Notes under the pieces: generated by a model
Database searches by the model: none
Seen by the model: only the letters and a program-made list of their open reading frames with translations
What the model was told of the DNA's origin: nothing
Position numbers and translations under genes: made by a program
Assembly: GCF_002284535.1 (NCBI RefSeq)
Contig: NZ_NPKH01000004.1
Coordinates: 31,489 to 95,488, forward strand
Reading direction: 5' to 3'
DNA length: 64,000 nucleotides
Origin: Mesorhizobium wenxiniae
GTDB taxonomy: Bacteria > Pseudomonadota > Alphaproteobacteria > Rhizobiales > Rhizobiaceae
Shown: positions 57,541 to 64,000 of the stretch, piece by piece
How the letters are laid out: every line of letters starts with the position of its first letter
How positions within the stretch are numbered: position 1 is the first letter of the stretch

Positions 57541-58767
57541 ATGTCCGTTCGCAACGCCGCAAAGCGCTTCACAAGCATCGTTGCGGCCGCCAGCCTGTCG
57601 CTTGCCTTGCTGATGCCCACCGGATCGGCTTTTGCCGACGCCGGTTTCCGGCAATGGGTGGCCAGCTTCCGCGCCACCGCGGTGCGGAGCGGTGTTTCCG
57701 GCGCCGTTTACGACCGGGCATTCGAGGGCATCAGCGATGCCGACCCGGTCGTGCTGGAAAAAGCGCGTTATCAACCCGAATTCACCGCGCCCGCCTGGGA
57801 CTATTTCGACAACCGCGTCCATGACCAGTCGGTCGCTGTCGGCCAGCAGATGGCCAGGAAGTGGAAGCCGTGGCTGGACAGGATCGAGGCAAAATACGGC
57901 GTCGACCGTCATATCCTGCTGGCAATTTGGTCTATGGAATCGAATTACGGCGAAATCCTCAAGCGCGACGATGTCATGCGCAATGTCGTGCGTTCGCTGG
58001 CAACGCTTGGCTATGCCGACTCGAGACGATCGAAATTTGCCCGCACCCAGTTGATCGCGGCGCTGAAAATCCTGCAAAGGGGCGACATCGACAAAAGCCA
58101 CCTCAGCGGCTCATGGGCCGGCGCCATGGGCCATACCCAGTTCATTCCCACCAGCTATCAGGCCTATGCGGTCGATATGGACGGCGATGGCAAGCGCGAC
58201 ATCTGGAATTCGATTCCCGATGCATTGGCAACGGCCGCCAATCTGCTCAAGAAGAACGGCTGGCAGGCCGGCAAGACCTGGGGCTATGAAGTCAGCCTTC
58301 CCGACGAAAAGAAGTTCCCGGCCGGATCGAAGTCACTGTCGCAATGGCAAGCGCTGGGTGTCAGGCGTGTCAACGGCAAGCCGTTCAAGAATAGCGCGGA
58401 GAAGGCCACGCTGAAGGTGCCAGGCGGCCGCGGCGGCCCGGCTTTCCTGATGATCAAGAATTTTTCGGTCATCAAGCGCTACAACAATGCCGACAAATAC
58501 GCGGTTGCCGTTGGCCTTCTTGCCGACGAAATCGCCGGCCATGGTGGGCTGGTGCAGGACTGGAAGCGGCCTTTCACGAAGCTCTCCTTCGAGGAGAGGC
58601 AAGAGCTTCAGCAGCGGCTTTCCCAGTACGGCTACTATGACGGCAAGTTCGACGGCAAGATCGGCGAGGGATCGAAAGCCGCCATCATGGCCTTCCAGGC
58701 GAAGGCTGGCTTGACCCAGGACGGACATCCGAGCATGGAAGTGCTCAAATGGCTCAGGCAGAACTAG
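57541..58767 (+). CDS. Lytic murein transglycosylase, MltB type, with peptidoglycan-binding domain
   Basis: 408 residues from ATG 57541 behind GAAGGAGG. The signal peptide (SIVAAASLSLALLMPTGSAFA) is followed by the SLT-2 catalytic domain (about 30-320). The catalytic glutamate lies in LAIWSMESNYGEI; AGAMGHTQFIPTSY and VDMDGDGKRDIWNSIPDALATAANLL are the family hallmarks. A C-terminal PG_binding_1 domain (LQQRLSQYGYYDGKFDGKIGEGSKAAIMAFQ) follows. It cleaves MurNAc-GlcNAc bonds with anhydro-sugar formation in the periplasm. Confidence 0.94.
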   Translation: MSVRNAAKRFTSIVAAASLSLALLMPTGSAFADAGFRQWVASFRATAVRSGVSGAVYDRAFEGISDADPVVLEKARYQPEFTAPAWDYFDNRVHDQSVAVGQQMARKWKPWLDRIEAKYGVDRHILLAIWSMESNYGEILKRDDVMRNVVRSLATLGYADSRRSKFARTQLIAALKILQRGDIDKSHLSGSWAGAMGHTQFIPTSYQAYAVDMDGDGKRDIWNSIPDALATAANLLKKNGWQAGKTWGYEVSLPDEKKFPAGSKSLSQWQALGVRRVNGKPFKNSAEKATLKVPGGRGGPAFLMIKNFSVIKRYNNADKYAVAVGLLADEIAGHGGLVQDWKRPFTKLSFEERQELQQRLSQYGYYDGKFDGKIGEGSKAAIMAFQAKAGLTQDGHPSMEVLKWLRQN

Positions 58768-58789
58768 CCTCGCATAGGGAGACGACCTA

Positions 58790-58827
58790 GAGCCTCGGAC
58801 CCAACCGGTTTTTGGGATCCGATGCTC
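58790..58827. repeat. GAGC..TCGGA..CCGATGCTC imperfect palindrome
   Basis: The stem pairs GAGCCTCGGACCCAA with TTTGGGATCCGATGCTC around CCGGTT, 22 nt after the transglycosylase stop. It may double as terminator. It resembles the dispersed GAGCATCGG palindromes of rhizobial genomes. Confidence 0.5.
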
Positions 58828-58895
58828 AAACTAAGATAGAGCGGCGGCCGGGTTGGATTTGAGGGTCCGGCGCTCTTAAGGGATGGAGAGGGTAA

Positions 58896-60134
58896 TTGGT
58901 TTCGGCTGGGCGTATCCGGGTGATCCTTCGTCGCGTGCCGATCCTGATTCTGGCTATTGCCGTTCTGGCCGTCAGCACTGCCGCCGTCTTTCACACGCCG
59001 GCCATTGCGCAGGAAGAACAAAGGCGTGGCTGGTCGCTGCGCGACTTGTTGTTTCTGCGCCGAAGCGAGCGGGTGGGCCGAACCGAGTGGATGGAACCAC
59101 CGCGACAGATCCAGAGGGCCGGGCCACGGAAGCTAAAAGCAAGAAAGCCCCGCGCCGCGCCGCGCCGGCCGGCTGAGCCGGCAACCCCGATTGTCGAGAA
59201 GGCGCCGGATGCCCGCACCGTTCTGGTGGTCGGCGATTTCATGGCGAGCGGCCTCGGCGAAGGTCTCGATACCGCCTTTGCCGAAAACACCAACGTCAGG
59301 ATCGTCGTCCGCAGCAACGGTTCGTCCGGTTTCGTGCGTGACGATTTCTACAACTGGCCCGAACAGATCAAGTCGCTGATCGAGACCGAAAAGCCCGCGG
59401 CCGTAATCGTCATGCTGGGCTCCAACGATCGGCAGCAAATGCGCGTGAACGGTGAACGCGAACAGCCGCGGTCCGAGGCCTGGACCAAGGAATACGGACG
59501 CCGGACCGAAGCGTTCGGTAAGGCCATTGCAGCGGCCAAGGTGCCGTATCTATGGGTCGGCATGCCGGCATTCAAGGCGCCGAAGATGACCTCAGACATG
59601 CTGGCTTTCAACGACATTTACCGCTCGACGGCCGAAAGCCATGGAGGCGAATTCGTCGACATCTGGGACGGTTTCGTCGACGAGGACGGCGCCTTTGTCA
59701 CCAGCGGGCCTGATATCAACGGCCAGCCGGTGCGCCTGCGCACCGACGACGGCATCTATGTGTCGAAAGCCGGCAAACGCAAGCTCGCCTTCTATGCCGA
59801 AAAACCCTTGATGAAGATCCTTGGAATGACCGCGCCCACGGGCACACCGGCAGCTTACGCGCCAGCAGGCGCTCCCGTCGGGGCGCCGGCACCGGCACCC
59901 ATGGCCGTCGATCGCACCGTGCCGATGCTGCTCAACGATCCGGCGCTCGATGGCGGTTCTGAACTTCTCGGCGCCGCATCGCCGGCGAAGGCGGACGGGC
60001 CCGGCGAAAAACTTGTCGTCGAGGGCAAGGCGCCCGCTGCTTCGCCCGGCCGCGCCGACGATTTTTCCTGGCCGCCCAGGGGACAGCCTGCGGCGGCGGC
60101 CGCAACCGAAACGACCACGGCGATCACTCCCTAA
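58896..60134 (+). CDS. DUF459/SGNH-hydrolase family periplasmic protein
   Basis: 412 residues from TTG 58896, chosen because GGAGAGG lies 5 nt upstream; GTG 58920 is the alternative. One N-terminal membrane anchor or signal (PILILAIAVLAVSTAAVFHTPAIA) is followed by a basic linker. The SGNH domain (about 105-310) has block I VLVVGDFMASGLGEGL (D-F-M-A in place of GDS), block III IVMLGSNDRQQM, and a late D-x-x-H-like region replaced by DDGIYVSKAGKRKLAFY. DUF459 proteins are related to acyl/acetyl-esterases of the envelope. The tail from 315 is Pro/Ala-rich. The terminator overlaps the stop codon. Confidence 0.85.
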   Translation: MVSAGRIRVILRRVPILILAIAVLAVSTAAVFHTPAIAQEEQRRGWSLRDLLFLRRSERVGRTEWMEPPRQIQRAGPRKLKARKPRAAPRRPAEPATPIVEKAPDARTVLVVGDFMASGLGEGLDTAFAENTNVRIVVRSNGSSGFVRDDFYNWPEQIKSLIETEKPAAVIVMLGSNDRQQMRVNGEREQPRSEAWTKEYGRRTEAFGKAIAAAKVPYLWVGMPAFKAPKMTSDMLAFNDIYRSTAESHGGEFVDIWDGFVDEDGAFVTSGPDINGQPVRLRTDDGIYVSKAGKRKLAFYAEKPLMKILGMTAPTGTPAAYAPAGAPVGAPAPAPMAVDRTVPMLLNDPALDGGSELLGAASPAKADGPGEKLVVEGKAPAASPGRADDFSWPPRGQPAAAAATETTTAITP

Positions 60135-60188
60135 AGCGCGTCGCGTGTGACCGGCCTCATGCGACGCGCTTTAGGTTGTTGTTTTTTA
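60131..60188 (+). terminator. Rho-independent terminator overlapping the DUF459 stop codon
   Basis: 14-bp perfect arms CTAAAGCGCGTCGC (60131-60144, containing TAA) and GCGACGCGCTTTAG (60161-60174), followed by GTTGTTGTTTTTT. Confidence 0.8.
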
Positions 60189-60233
60189 GCATGTCGTTAT
60201 CGCAAAACCGCTGCACACTTTTGCGCGACATGC
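60189..60233. repeat. GCATGTCG..CGACATGC palindrome
   Basis: Imperfect palindrome GCATGTCGTTATCGCAAAAC...TTTTGCGCGACATGC, same family as 56353-56422, placed between DUF459 and gltD. Confidence 0.65.
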
Positions 60234-60307
60234 ATTAAACCTGCCCCGGGCACCGGAAGGGCAGAAAGCGCCTTCAGATGGCCGCAGGAGTAGCGCTCGA
60301 GACAGAC

Positions 60308-61762
60308 TCAGCGCGGCAGCACGCTCGATCCCATCAGCGCCTCGTCGATCGAACGAGCCGCCTGCCGGCCCTCGCGGATCGCCCAGACGACCAGCGATTG
60401 ACCGCGGCGCACGTCGCCCGCCGCATAGAGCTTTTCGACGCTGGTCTTGTAGTCGCGGTCATTGGCCTCGACGTTGTTCGAGCGGCGGCTGTCGATGACG
60501 ATCTTCATCTGGCCAGCCAGTTCCGACACCGGTCCGACGGTAGCCGGCCCGGCAAAGCCGATGGCGATGAAGGCGAGATCCGCGCGGATGACGAATTCCG
60601 TGCCGGCGATCGGCTTGCGCTTTTCATCGACCTCGCAGCATTTGACGCCGGTCAAGGCGCCGTCCTCGCCGATGAATTCGAGCGTCGCCACCTGGAACTC
60701 GCGCTCGGCGCCTTCGGCCTGCGAGGACGAGGTGCGCATCTTCGTCGCCCAGTAGGGCCAGACCGAAAGCTTGTCCTCCTTTTCCGGCGGCTGCGGCCGG
60801 ATGTCGAGCTGGGTGACACGAACGGCGCCTTGGCGGAAGGCGGTACCGACGCAGTCGGATGCGGTGTCGCCGCCACCGACGACGACAACATGCTGGCCGC
60901 CGGCGACGATCGGCCGCGAGGGCCACGCCACCGACTGGATCGGCTCGCCGCCGATGCGCTTGTTCTGCTGCACCAGATAGGGCATCGCATCATGCACGCC
61001 GTCGAGATCGTCGCCGGGAATGTTGGCCGGGCGCGGTGTTTCCGAACCGCCGCAATAGAGCACCGCATCGTATTCGGCGAGCAGCTCCGCCACCGGTTTG
61101 TCAACGCCGACATTGACGCCGCAATGGAAGCTCACGCCCTCGCCCTGCATCTGCTCGATGCGCCGGTCGATATAGTGCTTCTCGATCTTGAAGTCGGGGA
61201 TACCGTAGCGCATCAGCCCACCCGGCCGGCTCTCGCGCTCATAGACGTGAACGTCGTGGCCGGCGCGGCCAAGCTGCTGGGCGGCCGCCATGCCGGCCGG
61301 CCCCGAACCAATGACGGCGACGCGCTTGCCGGTCTTCTTTTCCGGCGGATAGGGCCGGATATGACCGGTTTCATAGGCCTTGTCGGCGATCGCCTGCTCG
61401 ATCGTCTTGATGGCGACCGGAATGTCCTCGAGGTTGAGCGTGCAGGCTTCCTCGCAAGGCGCCGGACAGATGCGGCCGGTGAACTCCGGGAAATTGTTGG
61501 TCGAGTGCAGGTTGCGGATCGCATTGTCCCAGTCGCCATTGTAGACGAGGTCGTTCCAGTCCGGGATCTGGTTGTGGACCGGGCAGCCGGTCGGCCCGTG
61601 GCAGTACGGGATGCCGCAATCCATACAGCGCGCGGCCTGTTTCTCGACCTCCTTGTCCGACATCGGCAGCGTGAACTCGCGAAAATGCCGGATGCGGTCG
61701 GAAGCCGGCTGGTACTTGTGCACCTGCCGGTCGATCTCGAGAAACCCTGTTACCTTGCCCAT
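60308..61762 (-). CDS. gltD: Glutamate synthase (NADPH) small subunit
   Basis: 484 residues from ATG 61762. N-terminal iron-sulfur region with CMDCGIPYCHGPTGCPVHNQIP and CPAPCEEACTLN. FAD site VAVIGSGPAGMAAAQQLGRAGHDVHVYE, NADPH site VVVVGGGDTASDCVGTAF, and the closing AAGDVRRGQSLVVWAIREGR. It passes NADPH electrons to GltB, which makes two glutamates from glutamine and 2-oxoglutarate in ammonia assimilation. It lies 145 nt downstream of gltB on the same strand and is probably co-transcribed. Confidence 0.96.
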   Translation of the reverse strand: MGKVTGFLEIDRQVHKYQPASDRIRHFREFTLPMSDKEVEKQAARCMDCGIPYCHGPTGCPVHNQIPDWNDLVYNGDWDNAIRNLHSTNNFPEFTGRICPAPCEEACTLNLEDIPVAIKTIEQAIADKAYETGHIRPYPPEKKTGKRVAVIGSGPAGMAAAQQLGRAGHDVHVYERESRPGGLMRYGIPDFKIEKHYIDRRIEQMQGEGVSFHCGVNVGVDKPVAELLAEYDAVLYCGGSETPRPANIPGDDLDGVHDAMPYLVQQNKRIGGEPIQSVAWPSRPIVAGGQHVVVVGGGDTASDCVGTAFRQGAVRVTQLDIRPQPPEKEDKLSVWPYWATKMRTSSSQAEGAEREFQVATLEFIGEDGALTGVKCCEVDEKRKPIAGTEFVIRADLAFIAIGFAGPATVGPVSELAGQMKIVIDSRRSNNVEANDRDYKTSVEKLYAAGDVRRGQSLVVWAIREGRQAARSIDEALMGSSVLPR

Positions 61763-61906
61763 AGTCCAGTCCCTGCTGTCCAGATGGCGCGCTCGAAGAC
61801 GCACCCGTTAACCTCATAAGGCAGCCATGGCAACCTTCAGTCCGAGGCTAGGATTGTTGATGAAGGCGTCGACAGGGAAGCCTGGCTTCCCGGCAACTCC
61901 CAAAGC

Positions 61907-64000
<2,094 letters not shown>

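Noticed and set aside
60278..61819. 513-codon plus-strand frame opposite gltD
   Set aside because: Antisense shadow of gltD, which has complete FAD, NADPH and Fe-S motifs.

Overview
The window is GC-rich, densely coded chromosomal DNA from an alphaproteobacterium of the Rhizobiales. Mesorhizobium or a close relative is the best guess. Supporting signs are homospermidine synthase, an Omp10-type lipoprotein, rhizobial QmcA/NfeD and PotABCD homologues, and several families of short intergenic palindromes, one of which has entered a coding sequence. No rRNA, tRNA, CRISPR array, intact insertion sequence or phage was found. About 53 protein genes are supported, plus two decayed ones. Identifications rest on motifs and family knowledge, because no database search was possible.

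1-8.6 kb: a polyamine/amide locus on the minus strand. It holds a YtcJ-type amidohydrolase, potA-potB-potC-potD, and two tandem serine hydrolases (the last cut by the window edge). An acetylpolyamine deacetylase is divergent from it. 8.9-13.3 kb: an MFS exporter with an extra C-terminal domain, then an oxidoreductase / TetR regulator / alpha-beta hydrolase cassette. The cassette has a near-perfect operator and is bracketed by degenerate direct repeats. 13.5-17.9 kb: a coiled-coil protein translationally coupled to a 23-codon ORF, a butyrobetaine-hydroxylase-like dioxygenase, an SCP2 protein behind a LiuR-like box, and an acetyltransferase whose N-terminus is partly encoded by a palindromic repeat.

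18-34 kb: ornithine decarboxylase with a long structured leader, amidase plus LysR regulator, a Ni/Co exporter-type pair (DUF1007 + NicO), an epimerase and CDF metal exporter cluster, GNAT and aminotransferase genes around a perfect palindrome, YCII protein, SDR, DUF533/TerB protein, tRNA hydroxylase TrhO, KDPG aldolase and a DUF882 peptidase-like envelope protein. 34.7-41.4 kb: a sigma-54 response regulator, oligoendopeptidase F, a helix-hairpin-helix protein, and overlapping pabB-pabC.

41.5-45.9 kb: a zinc-homeostasis locus in decay. aztD and aztC are intact, but the ATPase and permease genes appear collapsed into a short remnant and zur is frameshifted. An intact COG0523 GTPase follows. 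46-64 kb: homospermidine synthase, Omp10-like lipoprotein, LysM-tailed 5'-nucleotidase, ferrochelatase, qmcA-nfeD, KdsD-type isomerase, a large beta-barrel protein, GalU, a lytic transglycosylase, a DUF459 SGNH hydrolase, and gltD-gltB (gltB cut by the right edge).

Two themes recur. One is polyamine metabolism at three places: uptake and deacetylation, ornithine decarboxylase, and homospermidine synthase. The other is envelope building (transglycosylase, DUF882, DUF459, KdsD, GalU, beta-barrel). Most gene starts were chosen from Shine-Dalgarno sequences and family lengths rather than from the longest reading frame.
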